Shown here: piece by piece, positions 12,815-27,389 of the stretch | How the letters are laid out: the number at the start of each line of letters is the position of its first letter | How positions within the stretch are numbered: the stretch's first letter is position 1 | NCBI GenBank assembly: GCA_027186245.1 | Contig: CP114482.1 | Location: 25,935,209 to 25,999,208, forward strand | Source of the DNA: Coriaria nepalensis | Taxonomy: Eukaryota > Streptophyta > Magnoliopsida > Cucurbitales > Coriariaceae | DNA: 64,000 nt | Direction of reading: 5' to 3' | Notes under the pieces: generated by a model | Databases searched by the model: none | Told to the model about the DNA's origin: nothing | Seen by the model: the letters and a program-made list of their open reading frames with translations, nothing else | Made by a program: the position numbers and the translations under genes

Positions 12815-15410
12815 ACTCAATGACATGATTTTAAGGCTATACAAATGCATAGTTGCCTTCACAAGATCCATTGCAAATTATGCACGAAAGTCGTAGTTGA
12901 AGTGCGAAAATAGATTTCGTTCGAATTGCTTTGAAGTGATTTAATTACCAGAAGAGACTTAATGACATGATTTCAAGGCTAAACAATGGGTAATTTACTT
13001 GAAGAGATCAATCGCAAGTTATGCACAAAAGTCTCGTTTAAAGAGCCAAAATAAAATTCTTTCGAATTGCTTTCAAATGATTTGATGACCACAAGAGACT
13101 CGATGACATGATTGCGAGGCCAAAAAGATGCACAGTTGCCATCAACGGTTGAATTGGAAGTTCTGAATGAAAGTCGTTTTTCAAGTGCGAAAAAATAGAA
13201 TTCTTTCGACTAACTTTTAATTGATTTAATGACTAGAGAAGACTCAATGACATGATTTTAAGGCTAAACAAACGCATAATTCCCTTCAATAGATCAATTG
13301 CATGTTTTGCACAAAAGTTGTGTTTGAAATGCGAAAATAGAATTTGTTTGAATTGATTTCGTATGATTTATTGACCAAAAGTGACTCAATGACATGATTT
13401 TAAGGCTATACAAATGCATAGTTGCCGTCAAAAGATCCATTGCAAATTATGCACGAAAGGCGTGGTTGAAGTGCGAAAATAGATTTCGTTCGAATTGCTT
13501 TGAAGTGATTTAATTACAAGAAGAGACTCAATGACATGATTTCAAGGCTAAAAAATGGGTAATTTACTTGAATAGATCAATCGCAAGTTATGCACAAAAG
13601 TCTCGTTTAAAGAGCGAAAATAGAATTCGTTCGAATTGCTTTCAAATCATTTGATGAATACAAGGGACTCAATGACATGATTGCAAGGCTAAAAAGATAC
13701 ATAGTTGCCTTCAATGGTTGAATTGGAAGTTCTGAACGAAAGTCGTGTTTGAAGTGCGAAAAAATAGAATTCTTTCGACTTACTTTTAATTGATTTAATG
13801 ACTAGAGAAGACTAAACGACATGATTTTAAGGCTAAACAAACGCATAATTACCTTCAATAGATCAATTGCATGTTTTGCACAAAAGTTGTGTTTGAAATG
13901 CGAAAATAGAATTTGTTTGAATTGATTTCGTATGATTTATTGACTAAAAGTGACTCAATGACATGATTTTAAGGGTATACAAATGCATAGTTGCCTTCAA
14001 GAGATCCATTGAAAATTATGCACGAAAGCCGTGGTTGAAGTGTGAAAAAAGATTTCGTTCGAATTGCTTTGAAGTGATTTAATTACTAGAAGAGACTCAA
14101 TGACATGATTTCAAGGCTAAACAATGGGTAATTTACTTGAATAGATCAATCGCAAGTTATGCACAAAAGTCTCATTTAAAGAGCGAAAATAGAATTCGTT
14201 CGAATTGCTTTCAAATCATTTGATGAATACAAGAGACTCAATGACATGATTGCAAGGCTAAAAAGATACATAGTTGCCTTCAATGGTTGAATTGGAAGTT
14301 CTGAACGAAAGTCGTGTTTGAAGTGCGAAAAAATAGAATTCTTTCGACTAACTATTAATTGATTTAATGACTAGAGAAGACTTAACGACATGATTTTAAG
14401 GCTAAACAAACGCATAATTACCATCAATAGATCAATTGCATGTTTTGCACAAAAGTTGTGTTTGAAATGCGAAAATAGAATTTGTTTGAATTGATTTCGT
14501 ATGATTTATTGACTAAAAGTGACTCAATGACATGATTTTAAGGCTATACAAATGCATAGTTGCCTTCACAAGATCCATTGCAAATTATGCACGAAAGTCG
14601 TAGTTGAAGTGCGAAAATAGATTTCGTTCGAATTGCTTTGAAGTGATTTAATTACCAGAAGAGACTTAATGACATGATTTCAAGGCTAAACAATGGGTAA
14701 TTTACTTGAAGAGATCAATCGCAAGTTATGCACAAAAGTCTCGTTTAAAGAGCCAAAATAGAATTCTTTCGAATTGCTTTCAAATGATTTGATGACCACA
14801 AGAGACTCGATGACATGATTGCGAGGCCAAAAAGATGCACAGTTGCCATCAACGGTTGAATTGGAAGTTCTGAATGAAAGTCGTTTTTCAAGTGCGAAAA
14901 AATAGAATTCTTTCGACTAACTTTTAATTGATTTAATGACTAGAGAAGACTCAATGACATGATTTTAAGGCTAAACAAACGCATAATTCCCTTCAATAGA
15001 TCAATTGCATGTTTTGCACAAAAGTTGTGTTTGAAATGCGAAAATAGAATTTGTTTGAATTGATTTCGTATGATTTATTGACCAAAAGTGACTCAATGAC
15101 ATGATTTTAAGGCTATACAAATGCATAGTTGCCGTCAAAAGATCCATTGCAAATTATGCACGAAAGTCGTGGTTGAAGTGCGAAAATAGATTTCGTTCGA
15201 ATTGCTTTGAAGTGATTTAATTACCAGAAGAGACTCAATGACATGATTTCAAGGCTAAAAAATGGGTAATTTACTTGAATAGATCAATCGCAAGTTATGC
15301 ACAAAAGTCTCGTTTAAAGAGCGAAAATAGAATTCGTTCGAATTGCTTTCAAATCATTTGATGAATACAAGGGACTCAATGACATGATTGCAAGGCTAAA
15401 AAGATACATA
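12246..15410 (+). repeat. Tandem duplication of three HOR units (1707 bp)
   Basis: The block starting at 12246 repeats at 13953. Shared private variants in order are ttaagggtatac with gaaagccgtgg (first unit), ttcacaagatcc and the gatgcacagttgccatcaac form of C (second unit), then gttgccgtcaaaag, ggctaaaaaatggg and caagggactc (third unit). The match stops in the third unit's C: 13384 has gaattggaagttctgaacg where 15091 has gaattcgaagttctgaataa. The second copy therefore ends near 15.41 kb. Confidence 0.87.
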
Positions 15411-15659
15411 GTTGCCTTCAATGGTTGAATTCGAAGTTCTGAATAAAAGTCATGTTTGAAGTGCGAAAAAATAGAATTCTTTCGACTTACTTTTAATTGA
15501 TTTAATGACTAGAGAAGACTAAATGACATGATTTTAAGGCTAAACAAACGCATAATTACCTTCAATAGATCAATTGCATGTTTTGCACAAAAGTTGTGTT
15601 TGAAATGCGAAAATAGAATTTGTTTGAATTGATTTCGTATGATTTATTGACTAAAAGTG

Positions 15660-16500
15660 ACTCAAAGACATGATTTTAAGGCTATACAAATGTATAGTTG
15701 CCTTCAAAAGATCCATTGCAAATTATGCACGAAAGTCGTGGTTGAAGTGCGAAAATAGATTTCGTTCAAATTGCTTTGAAGTGATTTAATTACCAGAAGA
15801 GACTCAATGACATGATTTCAAGGCTAAACAATGGGTAATTTACTTGAATAGATCAATCGCAAGTTATGCACAAAAGTCTCGTTTAAAGAACCAAAATAGA
15901 ATTCTTTCGAATTGCTTTCAAATGATTTGATGACCACAAGAGACTCGATGACATGATTGCAAGGCTAAAAAGATACATAGCTGCGTTCAATGGTTGAATT
16001 CGAAGTTTTGAATAAAAGTCATGTTTGAAGTGCGAAAAAATAGAATTCTTTCGACTTACTTTTAATTGATTTAATGACTAGAGAAGACTAAATGACATGA
16101 TTTTAAGGCTAAACAAACGCATAATTACCTTCAATAGATCAATTGCATGTTTTGCACAAAAGTTGTGTTTGAAATGCGAAAATAGAATTTGTTTGAATTG
16201 ATTTCGTATGATTTATTGACCAAAAGTGACTCAATGACATGATTTTAAGGCTAGACAAATGCATAGTTGCCGTCAAAAGATCCATTGCAAATTATGCACG
16301 AAAGTCATGGTTGAAGTGCGAAAATAGATTTCGTTCGAATTGCTTTGAAGTGATTTAATTACCAGAAGAGACTCAATGACATGATTTCAAGGCTAAAAAA
16401 TGGGTAATTTACTTGAATAGATCAATCGCAAGTTATGCACAAAAGTCTCGTTTAAAGAGCGAAAATAGAATTCGTTCGAATTGCTTTCAAATCATTTGAT
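15660..16500 (+). repeat. Block repeated about 3984 bp downstream (19644-20485)
   Basis: Shared private variants are aagaaccaaaatag in B, agctgcgttcaatgg and gaagttttgaataaaag in C of the first unit, and ggctagacaaatg with gaaagtcatggttg and ggctaaaaaatggg in the second. The offset is seven HORs plus one base, falling to 3983 in the second unit because of a one-base deletion near 19848. The match ends in the second unit's C monomer. Confidence 0.82.
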
Positions 16501-19500
16501 GAATACAAGAGACTCAATGACATGATTGCAAGGCTAAAAAGATACATAGTTGCCTTCAATGGTTGAATTCGAAGTTCTGAATCAAAAGTCATGTTTGAAG
16601 TGCGAAAAAATAGAATTCTTTCGACTTACTTTTAATTGATTTAATGACTAGAGAAGACTAAATGACATGATTTCAAGGCTAAACAAACGCATAATTACCT
16701 TCAATAGATCAATTGCATGTTTTGCACCAAAGTTGTGTTTGAAATGCGAAAATAGAATTTGTTTGAATTGATTTCGTATGATTTATTGACTAAAAGTGAC
16801 TCAATGACATGATTTTAAGGCTATACAAATGCATAGTTGCCTTCAAAAGATCCATTGCAAATTATGCACGAAAGTCGTAGTTGAAGTGCGAAAATAGATT
16901 TCGTTCGAATTGCTTTGAAGTGATTTAATTACCAGAAGAGACTCAATGACATGATTTCAAGGCTAAACAATGGGTAATTTATGTGAATAGATCAATTGCA
17001 AGTTATGCACAAAAGACTTGTTTAAAGAGCCAAAATAGAATTCTTTCGAATTGCTTTCAAATGATTTGATGACCACAAGAGACTCGATGACATGATTGCA
17101 AGGCCAAAAAGATACATAGCTGCGTTCAATGGTTGAATTCGAAGTTCTGAATAAAAGTCATGTTTGAAGTGCGAAAAAATAGAATTCTTTCGACTTACTT
17201 TTAATTGATTTAATGACTAGAGAATACTAAATGACATGATTTTAAGGCTAAACAAACGCATAATTACCTTCAATAGATCAATTGCATGTTTTGCACAAAA
17301 GTTGTGTTTGAAATGCGAAAATAGAATTTGTTTGAATTGATTTCGTATGATTTATTGACTAAAAGTGACTCAATGACATGATTTTAAGGCTATACAAATG
17401 CATAGTTGCCTTCAAAAGATCCATTGCAAATTATGCACGAAAGTCGTGGTTGAAGTGCGAAAATAGATTTCGTTCGAATTGCTTTGAAGTGATTTAATTA
17501 CCAGAAGAGACTCAATGACATGATTTCAAGGCTAAACAATGGGTAATTTACTTGAATAGATCAATCGCAAGTTATGCACAAAAGTCTCGTTTAAAGAGCC
17601 AAACTAGAATTCTTTCGAATTGCTTTGAAATGATTTGATGACCACAAGAGATTCGATGACATGATTTTGAGGCTAAAAAGATGCCTAGTTGCCTTCAATG
17701 GTTGAATTGGAAGTTCTGAACGAAAGTCGTGTTTGAAGTGCGAAAAAATAGAATTCTTTCGACTAACTTTTAATTGATTTAATGACTATAGAAGACTCAA
17801 CCACATGATTTTAAGGCTAAACAAACGCATAATTCCCTTCAATATATCAATTGCATGTTTTGCACAAAAGTTGTGTTTGAAATGCGAAAATAGAATTTGT
17901 TTGAATTGATTTCGTATGATTTATTGACTAAAAGTGACTCAATGACATGATTTTAAGGCTATACAAATGCATAGTTGCCTTCAAAAGATCCATTGCAAAT
18001 TATGCACGAAAGTCGTGGTTGAAGTGCGAAAATAGATTTCGTTCGAATTGCTTTGAAGTGATTTAATTACAAGAAGAGACTCAATGACATGATTTCAAGG
18101 CTAAACAATGGGTAATTTACTTCAATAGATCAATCGCAAGTTATGCACAAAAGTCTCGTTTAAAGAGCGAAAATAGACTTCATTCGAATTGCTTTCAAAT
18201 GATTTGATGAGTACAAGAGACTCAATGACATGATTGCAAGGCTAAAAAGATACATAGTTGCCTTCAATGGTTGAATTCGAAGTTCTGAATAAAAGTCGTG
18301 TTTGAAGTGCGAAAAGATAGAATTCTTTCGACTTACTTTTAATTGATTTAATGACTGGAGAAGACTCAATGACATGATTTTAAGGCTAAACAAACGCATA
18401 ATTCCCTTCAATAGATCAATTGCATGTTTTGCCCAAAAGTTGTGTTTGAAATGCGAAAATAGAATTTGTTTGAATTGATTTCGTATGATTTATTGACTAA
18501 AAGTGACTCAATGACATGATTTTAAGGCTATACAAATGCATAGTTGCCTTAAAAAGATCCATTGCAAATTATGCACGAAAGTCGTAGTTGAAGTGCGAAA
18601 ATAGATTTCGTTCGAATTGGTTTGAAGTGATTTAATTACCAGAAGAGACTCAATGACATGATTTCAAGGCTAAACAATGGGTAATTTACTTGAATAGATC
18701 AATCGCAAGTTATGCACAAAAGTCTCGTTTAAAGAGCCAAAATAGAATTCTTTCGAATTGCTTTCAAATGATTTGATGACCACAAGAGACTCGATGACAT
18801 TATTTTGAGGCTAAAAAGATGCTTAGTTGCCTTCAATGGTTGAATTGGAAGTTCTGAATGAAAGTCGTTTTTCAAGTGCGAAAAAATAGAATTCTTTCGA
18901 CTAACTTTTAATTGATTTAATGACTAGAGAAGACTAATTGACATGATCTTAAGGCTAAAGAAACGCATAATTACCTTCAATAGATCAATTGCATGTTTTG
19001 CACAAAAGTTGTGTTTGAAATGCGAAAATAGAATTTGTTTAAATTGATTTCGTATGATTTATTGACTAAAGGTGACTCAATGACATGATTTTAAGGCTAT
19101 ACAAATGCATAGTTGCCTTCAAAAGATCCATTGCAAATTATGCACGAAAGTCGTAGTTGAAGTGCGAAAATAGAATTCGTTCGAATTGGTTTGAAGTGAT
19201 TTAATTACCTGAAGAGACTCAATGACATGATTTCAAGGCTAAACAATGGGTAATTTACTTGAATAGATCAATCGCAAGTTATGCACAAAAGTCTCGTTTA
19301 AAGAGCCAAACTAGAATTCTTTCGAATTGCTTTCAAATGATTTGATGACCACAAGAGATTCGATGACATGATTTTGAGGCAAAAAAGATGCCTAGTTGCC
19401 TTCAATGGTTGAATTGGAAGTTCTGAACGAAAGTCGTGTTTGAAGTGCGAAAAAATAGAATTCTTTCGACTAACTTTTAATTGATTTAATGACTATAGAA

Positions 19501-21489
19501 GACTCAACGACATGATTTTAAGGCTAAACAAACGCATAATTCCCTTCAATATATCAATTGCATGTTTTGCACAAAAGTTGTGTTTGAAATGCGAAAATAG
19601 AATTTGTTTGAATTGATTTCGTATGATTTATTGACTAAAAGTGACTCAATGACATGATTTTAAGGCTATACAAATGTATAGTTGCCTTCAAAAGATCCAT
19701 TGCAAATTATGCACGAAAGTCGTGGTTGAAGTGCGAAAATAGATTTCGTTCAAATTGCTTTGAAGTGATTTAATTACCAGAAGAGACTCAATGACATGAT
19801 TTCAAGGCTAAACAATGGGTAATTTACTTGAATAGATCAATCGCAAGTATGCACAAAAGTCTCGTTTAAAGAACCAAAATAGAATTCTTTCGAATTGCTT
19901 TCAAATGATTTGATGACCACAAGAGACTCGATGACATGATTGCAAGGCTAAAAAGATACATAGCTGCGTTCAATGGTTGAATTCGAAGTTTTGAATAAAA
20001 GTCATGTTTGAAGTGCGAAAAAATAGAATTCTTTCGACTTACTTTTAATTGATTTAATGACTAGAGAAGACTAAATGACATGATTTTAAGGCTAAACAAA
20101 CGCATAATTACCTTCAATAGATCAATTGCATGTTTTGCACAAAAGTTGTGTTTGAAATGCGAAAATAGAATTTGTTTGAATTGATTTCGTATGATTTATT
20201 GACCAAAAGTGACTCAATGACATGATTTTAAGGCTAGACAAATGCATAGTTGCCGTCAAAAGATCCATTGCAAATTATGCACGAAAGTCATGGTTGAAGT
20301 GCGAAAATAGATTTCGTTCGAATTGCTTTGAAGTGATTTAATTACCAGAAGAGACTCAATGACATGATTTCAAGGCTAAAAAATGGGTAATTTACTTGAA
20401 TAGATCAATCGCAAGTTATGCACAAAAGTCTCGTTTAAAGAGCGAAAATAGAATTCGTTCGAATTGCTTTCAAATAATTTGATGAATACAAGAGACTCAA
20501 TGACATGATTTTGAGGCTAAAAAGATTCCTAGTTGCCTTCAATGGTTGAATTGGAAGTTCTGAACGAAAGTCGTGTTTGAAGTGCGAAAAAATAGAATTC
20601 TTTCGACTAACTTTTAATTGATTTAATGACTATGGAAGACTCAACGACATGATTTTAAGGCTAAACAAACGCATAATTCCCTTCAATAGATCAATTGCAT
20701 GTTTTGCACAAAAGTTGTGTTTGAAATGCGAAAATAGAATTTGTTTGAATCGATTTCGTATGATTTATTGACTAAAAGTGACTCAATGACATGATTTTAA
20801 GGCTATACAAATGCATCGTTGCCTTCAAAAGATCCATTGCAAATTATGCACGAAAGTCGTGGTTGAAGTGCGAAAATAGATTTCGTTCGAATTGCTTTGA
20901 AGTGATTTAATTACCAGAAGAGACTCAATGACATGATTTCAAGGCTAAACAATGGGTAATTTACTTGAATAGATCAATCGCAAGTTATGCACAAAAGTCT
21001 CGTTTAAAGAGCGAAAATAGAATTCGTTCGGATTGCTTTCAAATCATTTGATGAATACAAGAGACTCAATGACATGATTGCAAGGCTAAAAAGATACATA
21101 GTTGCCTTCAATGGTTGAATTCGAAGTTCTGAATAAAAGTCATGTTTGAAGTGCGAAAAAATAGAATTCTTTCGACTTACTTTTAATTGATTTAATGACT
21201 GGAGAAGACTCAATGACATGATTTTAAGGCTAAACAAACGCATAATTCCCTTCAATAGATCAATTGCATGTTTTGCCCAAAAGTTGTGTTTGAAATGCGA
21301 AAATAGAATTTGTTTGAATTGATTTCGTATGATTTATTGACTAAAAGTGACTCAATGACATGATTTTAAGGTTATACAAATGCATAGTTGCCTTCAAAAG
21401 ATCCATTGCAAATTATGCACGAAAGTCGTAGTTGAAGTGTGAAAATAGATTTCGTTCGAATTGCTTTGAAGTGATTTAATTACCAGAAG

Positions 21490-24335
21490 AGACTCAATGA
21501 CATGATTTCAAGGCTAAACAATGGGTAATTTACTTGAATAGATCAATCGCAAGTTATGCACAAAAGTCTCGTTTAAAGAGTGAAAATAGAATTCGTTCGA
21601 ATTGCTTTCAAATGATTTGATGAGTACAAGAGACTCAATGACATGATTGCAAGGCTAAAAAGATACATAGTTGCCTTCAATGGTTGAATTCGAAGTTCTG
21701 AATATAAGTCATGTTTGAAGTGCGAAAAAATAGAATTCTTTCGACTTACTTTTAATTGATTTAATGACTAGAGAAGACTAAATGACATGATTTTAAGGCT
21801 AAACAAACGCATAATTACCTTCAATAGATCAATTGCATGTTTTGCACCAAAGTTGTGTTTGAAATGCGAAAATAGAATTTGTTTGAATTGATTTCGTATG
21901 ATTTATTGACTAAAAGTGACTCAATGACATGATTTTAAGGCTATACAAATGCATAGTTGCCTTCAAAAGATCCATTGCAAATTATGCACGAGAGTCGTGG
22001 TTGAAGTGCGAAAATAGATTTCGTTCGAATTGCTTTGAAGTGATTTAATTACCAGAAGAGACTCAATGACATGATTTCAAGGCTAAAAAATGGGTAATTT
22101 ACTTGAATAGATCAATCGCAAGTTATGCACAAAAGTCTCGTTTAAAGAGCGAAAATAGAATTCGTTCGAATTGCTTTCAAATCATTTGATGAATACAAGA
22201 GACTCAATGACATGATTGCAAGGCTAAAAAGATACATAGTTGCCTTCAATGGTTGAATTCGAAGTTCTGAATAAAAGTCATGTTTGAAGTGCGAAAAAAT
22301 AGAATTCTTTCGACTTACTTTTAATTGATTTAATGACTAGAGAAGACTAAATGACATGATTTTAAGGCTAAACAAACGCATAATTACCTTTAATAGATCA
22401 ATTGCATGTTTTGCACCAAAGTTGTGTTTGAAATGCGAAAATAGAATTTGTTTGAATTGATTTCGTATGATTTATTGACTAAAAGTGACTCAATGACATG
22501 ATTTTAAGGCTATACAAATGCATAGTTGCCTTCAAAAGATCCATTGCAAATTATGCACGAAAGTCGTAGTTGAAGTGCGAAAATAGATTTCGTTCGAATT
22601 GCTTTGAAGTGATTTAATTACCAGAAGAGACTCAATGACATGATTTCAAGGCTAAACAATGGGTAATTTACTTGAATAGATCAATCGCAAGTTATGCACA
22701 AAAGTCTCGTTTAAAGAGCCAAACTAGAATTCTTTCGAATTGCTTTCAAATGATTTGATGACCACAAGAGATTCGATGACATGATTTTGAGGCTAAAAAG
22801 ATGCCTAGTTGCCTTCAATGGTTGAATTGGAAGTTCTGAACGAAAGTCGTGTTTGAAGTGCGAAAAAATAGAATTCTTTCGACTAACTTTTAATTGATTT
22901 AATGACTATAGAAGACTCAACGACATGATTTTAAGGCTGAACAAACGCATAATTCCCTTCAATATATCAATTGCATGTTTTGCACAAAAGTTGTGTTTGA
23001 AATGCGAAAATAGAATTTGTTTGAATTGATTTCGTATGATTTATTGACTAAAAGTGACTCAATGACATGATTTTAAGGCTATACAAATGCATAGTTGCCT
23101 TCAAAAGATCCATTGCAAATTATGCACGAAAGTCGTGGTTGAAGTGCGAAAATAGATTTCGTTCGAATTGCTTTGAAGTGATTTAATTACAAGAAGAGAC
23201 TCAATGACATGATTTCAAGGCTAAACAATGGGTAATTTACTCCAATAGATCAATCGCAAGTTATGCACAAAAGTCTCGTTTAAAGAGCGAAAATAGACTT
23301 CATTCGAATTGCTTTCAAATGATTTGATGAGTACAAGAGACTCAATGACATGATTGCAAGGCTAAAAAGATACATAGTTGCCTTCAATGGTTGAATTCGA
23401 AGTTCTGAATAAAAGTCATGTTTGAAGTGCGAAAAAATAGAATTCTTTCGACTTACTTTTAATTGATTTAATGACTGGAGAAGACTCAATGACATGATTT
23501 TAAGGCTAAACAAACGCATAATTCCCTTCAATAGATCAATTGCATGTTTTGCCCAAAAGTTGTGTTTGAAATGCGAAAATAGAATTTGTTTGAATTGATT
23601 TCGTATGATTTATTGACTAAAAGTGACTCAATGACATGATTTTAAGGCTATACAAATGCATAGTTGCCTTCAAAAGATCCATTGCAAATTATGCACGAAA
23701 GTCGTAGTTGAAGTGCGAAAATAGATTTCGTTCGAATTGGTTTGAAGTGATTTAATTACCAGAAGAGACTCAATGACATGATTTCAAGGCTAAACAATGG
23801 GTAATTTATGTGAATAGATCAATTGCAAGTTATGCACAAAAGACTTGTTTAAAGAGCCAAAATAGAATTCTTTCGAATTGCTTTCAAATGATTTGATGAC
23901 CACAAGAGACTCGATGACATGATTGCAAGGCCAAAAAGATACATAGCTGCGTTCAATGGTTGAATTCGAAGTTCTGAATAAAAGTCATGTTTGAAGTGCG
24001 AAAAAATAGAATTCTTTCGACTTACTTTTAATTGATTTAATGACTAGAGAAGACTAAATGACATGATTTTAAGGCTAAACAAACGCATAATTACCTTCAA
24101 TAGATCAATTGCATGTTTTGCACCAAAGTTGTGTTTGAAATGCGAAAATAGAATTTGTTTGAATTGATTTCGTATGATTTATTGACTAAAAGTGACTCAA
24201 TGACATGATTTTAAGGCTATACAAATGCATAGTTGCCTTCAAAAGATCCGTTGCAAATTATGCACGAAAGTCGTGGTTGAAGTGTGAAAAAAGATTTCAT
24301 TCGAATGGCTTTGAAGTGATTTAATTACTAGAAGA
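21490..24335 (+). repeat. Five-HOR tandem duplication (2845 bp), copy 1
   Basis: This segment is followed directly by a copy at about 24335-27180. Private markers at an exact 2845-bp offset include gaatataagtc (21700 and 24545), ctgaacaaacgcataattcc (22938 and 25783), gaaaatagacttcattcg with tttactccaatag, and the run atgtgaatagatcaattgc. The A monomers at 24195 and 27040, with gatccgttgc and cgaatggctttg, bound the copies on the right, whereas the A at 21350 lacks those markers. The copies differ by only scattered single bases, so this looks like one of the youngest rearrangements in the window. Boundaries are accurate to about 100 bp. Confidence 0.9.
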
Positions 24336-27180
24336 GACTCAATGACATGATTTCAAGGCTAAACAATGGGTAATTTACTTGAATAGATCAATCGCAAGTT
24401 ATGCACAAAAGTCTCGTTTAAAGAGTGAAAATAGAATTCGTTCGAATTGCTTTCAAATGATTTGATGAGTACAAGAGACTCAATGACATGATTGCAAGGC
24501 TAAAAAGATACATAGTTGCCTTCAATGGTTGAATTCGAAGTTCTGAATATAAGTCATGTTTGAAGTGCGAAAAAATAGAATTCTTTCGACTTACTTTTAA
24601 TTGATTTAATGACTAGAGAAGACTAAATGACATGATTTTAAGGCTAAACAAACGCATAATTACCTTCAATAGATCAATTGCATGTTTTGCACCAAAGTTG
24701 TGTTTGAAATGGGAAAATAGAATTTGTTTGAATTGATTTCGTATGATTTATTGACTAAAAGTGACTCAATGACATGATTTTAAGGCTATACAAATGCATA
24801 GTTGCCTTCAAAAGATCCATTGCAAATTATGCACGAAAGTCGTGGTTGAAGTGCGAAAATAGATTTCGTTCGAATTGCTTTGAAGTGATTTAATTACCAG
24901 AAGAGACTCAATGACATGATTTCAAGGCTAAAAAATGGGTAATTTACTTGAATAGATCAATCGCAAGTTATGCACAAAAGTCTCGTTTAAAGAGCGAAAA
25001 TAGAATTCGTTCGCATTGCTTTCAAATCATTTGATGAATACAAGAGACTCAATGACATGATTGCAAGGCTAAAAAGATACATAGTTGCCTTCAATGGTTG
25101 AATTCGAAGTTCTGAATAAAAGTCATGTTTGAAGTGCGAAAAAATAGAAATCTTTCGACTTACTTTTAATTGATTTAATGACTAGAGAAGACTAAATGAC
25201 ATGATTTTAAGGCTAAACAAACGCATAATTACCTTCAATAGATCAATTGCATGTTTTGCACCAAAGTTGTGTTTGAAATGCGAAAATAGAATTTGTTTGA
25301 ATTGATTTCGTATGATTTATTGACTAAAAGTGACTCAATGACATGATTTTAAGGCTATACAAATGCATAGTTGCCTTCAAAAGATCCATTGCAAATTATG
25401 CACGAAAGTCGTAGTTGAAGTGCGAAAATAGATTTCGTTCGAATTGCTTTGAAGTGATTTAATTACCAGAAGAGACTCAATGACATGATTTCAAGGCTAA
25501 ACAATGGGTAATTTACTTGAATAGATCAATCGCAAGTTATGCACAAAAGTCTCGTTTAAAGAGCCAAACTAGAATTCTTTCGAATTGCTTTCAAATGATT
25601 TGATGACCACAAGAGATTCGATGACATGATTTTGAGGCTAAAAAGATGCCTAGTTGCCTTCAATGGTTGAATTGGAAGTTCTGAACGAAAGTCGTGTTTG
25701 AAGTGCGAAAAAATAGAATTCTTTCGACTAACTTTTAATTGATTTAATGACTATAGAAGACTCAACGACATGATTTTAAGGCTGAACAAACGCATAATTC
25801 CCTTCAATATATCAATTGCATGTTTTGCACAAAAGTTGTGTTTGAAATGCGAAAATAGAATTTGTTTGAATTGATTTCGTATGATTTATTGACTAAAAGT
25901 GACTCAATGACATGATTTTAAGGCTATACAAATGCATAGTTGCCTTCAAAAGATCCATTGCAAATTATGCACGAAAGTCGTGGTTGAAGTGCGAAAATAG
26001 ATTTCGTTCGAATTGCTTTGAAGTGATTTAATTACAAGAAGAGACTCAATGACATGATTTCAAGGCTAAACAATGGGTAATTTACTCCAATAGATCAATC
26101 GCAAGTTATGCACAAAAGTCTCGTTTAAAGAGCGAAAATAGACTTCATTCGAATTGCTTTCAAATGATTTGATGAGTACAAGAGACTCAATGACATGATT
26201 GCAAGGCTAAAAAGATACATAGTTGCCTTCAATGGTTGAATTCGAAGTTCTGAATAAAAGTCATGTTTGAAGTGCGAAAAAATAGAATTCTTTCGACTTA
26301 CTTTTAATTGATTTAATGACTGGAGAAGACTCAATGACATGATTTTAAGGCTAAACAAACGCATAATTCCCTTCAATAGATCAATTGCATGTTTTGCCCA
26401 AAAGTTGTGTTTGAAATGCGAAAATAGAATTTGTTTGAATTGATTTCGTATGATTTATTGACTAAAAGTGACTCAATGACATGATTTTAAGGCTATACAA
26501 ATGCATAGTTGCCTTCAAAAGATCCATTGCAAATTATGCACGAAAGTCGTAGTTGAAGTGCGAAAATAGATTTCGTTCGAATTGGTTTGAAGTGATTTAA
26601 TTACCAGAAGAGACTCAATGACATGATTTCAAGGCTAAACAATGGGTAATTTATGTGAATAGATCAATTGCAAGTTATGCACAAAAGACTTGTTTAAAGA
26701 GCCAAAATAGAATTCTTTCGAATTGCTTTCAAATGATTTGATGACCACAAGAGACTCGATGACATGATTGCAAGGCCAAAAAGATACATAGCTGCGTTCA
26801 ATGGTTGAATTCGAAGTTCTGAATAAAAGTCATGTTTGAAGTGCGAAAAAATAGAATGCTTTCGACTTACTTTTAATTGATTTAATGACTAGAGAAGACT
26901 AAATGACATGATTTTAAGGCTAAACAAACGCATAATTACCTTCAATAGATCAATTGCATGTTTTGCACCAAAGTTGTGTTTGAAATGCGAAAATAGAATT
27001 TGTTTGAATTGATTTCGTATGATTTATTGACTAAAAGTGACTCAATGACATGATTTTAAGGCTATACAAATGCATAGTTGCCTTCAAAAGATCCGTTGCA
27101 AATTATGCACGAAAGTCGTGGTTGAAGTGTGAAAAAAGATTTCATTCGAATGGCTTTGAAGTGATTTAATTACTAGAAGA
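24335..27180 (+). repeat. Five-HOR tandem duplication (2845 bp), copy 2
   Basis: This is the partner of the preceding block. Copy-specific changes include ttcgcattgc near 25014, gaaatctttcg near 25149 and gaatgctttcg near 26856. After the A monomer at 27040, B switches to gagccaaaatagaattctat, unlike the B after 24195. This marks the end of the duplicated segment and lies close to the change from zone II to zone III. Confidence 0.9.
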
Positions 27181-27389
27181 GACTCAATGACATGATTTCA
27201 AGGCTAAACAATGGGTAATTTACTTGAAGAGATCAATCGCAAGTTATGCACAAAAGTCTCGTTTAAAGAGCCAAAATAGAATTCTATCGAATTGCTTTCA
27301 AATGATTTGATGACCACAAGAGACTCGATGACATGATTTTGAGGCTAAAAAGATGCATAGTTGCCTTCAATGGTTTAATTGGAATTTCT

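Larger units (their letters stand above)
9401..27039 (+). repeat. Array zone II: 31 HOR units, the most homogeneous stretch
   Basis: Unit starts: 9401, 9970, 10539, 11108, 11677, 12246, 12815, 13384, 13953, 14522, 15091, 15660, 16229, 16799, 17368, 17937, 18506, 19075, 19644, 20212, 20781, 21350, 21919, 22488, 23057, 23626, 24195, 24764, 25333, 25902, 26471. Many C monomers read gattgcaaggctaaaaagat followed by acatag and gaataaaagtcatg, and A commonly ends in attaccagaagag. Spacing is 569 bp throughout, apart from one inserted base near 16582 and one deleted base near 19848. Many units have nearly identical partners at offsets of 1, 3, 5 or 7 units, which suggests recent amplification. No pentamer occurs here. 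Confidence 0.78.
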
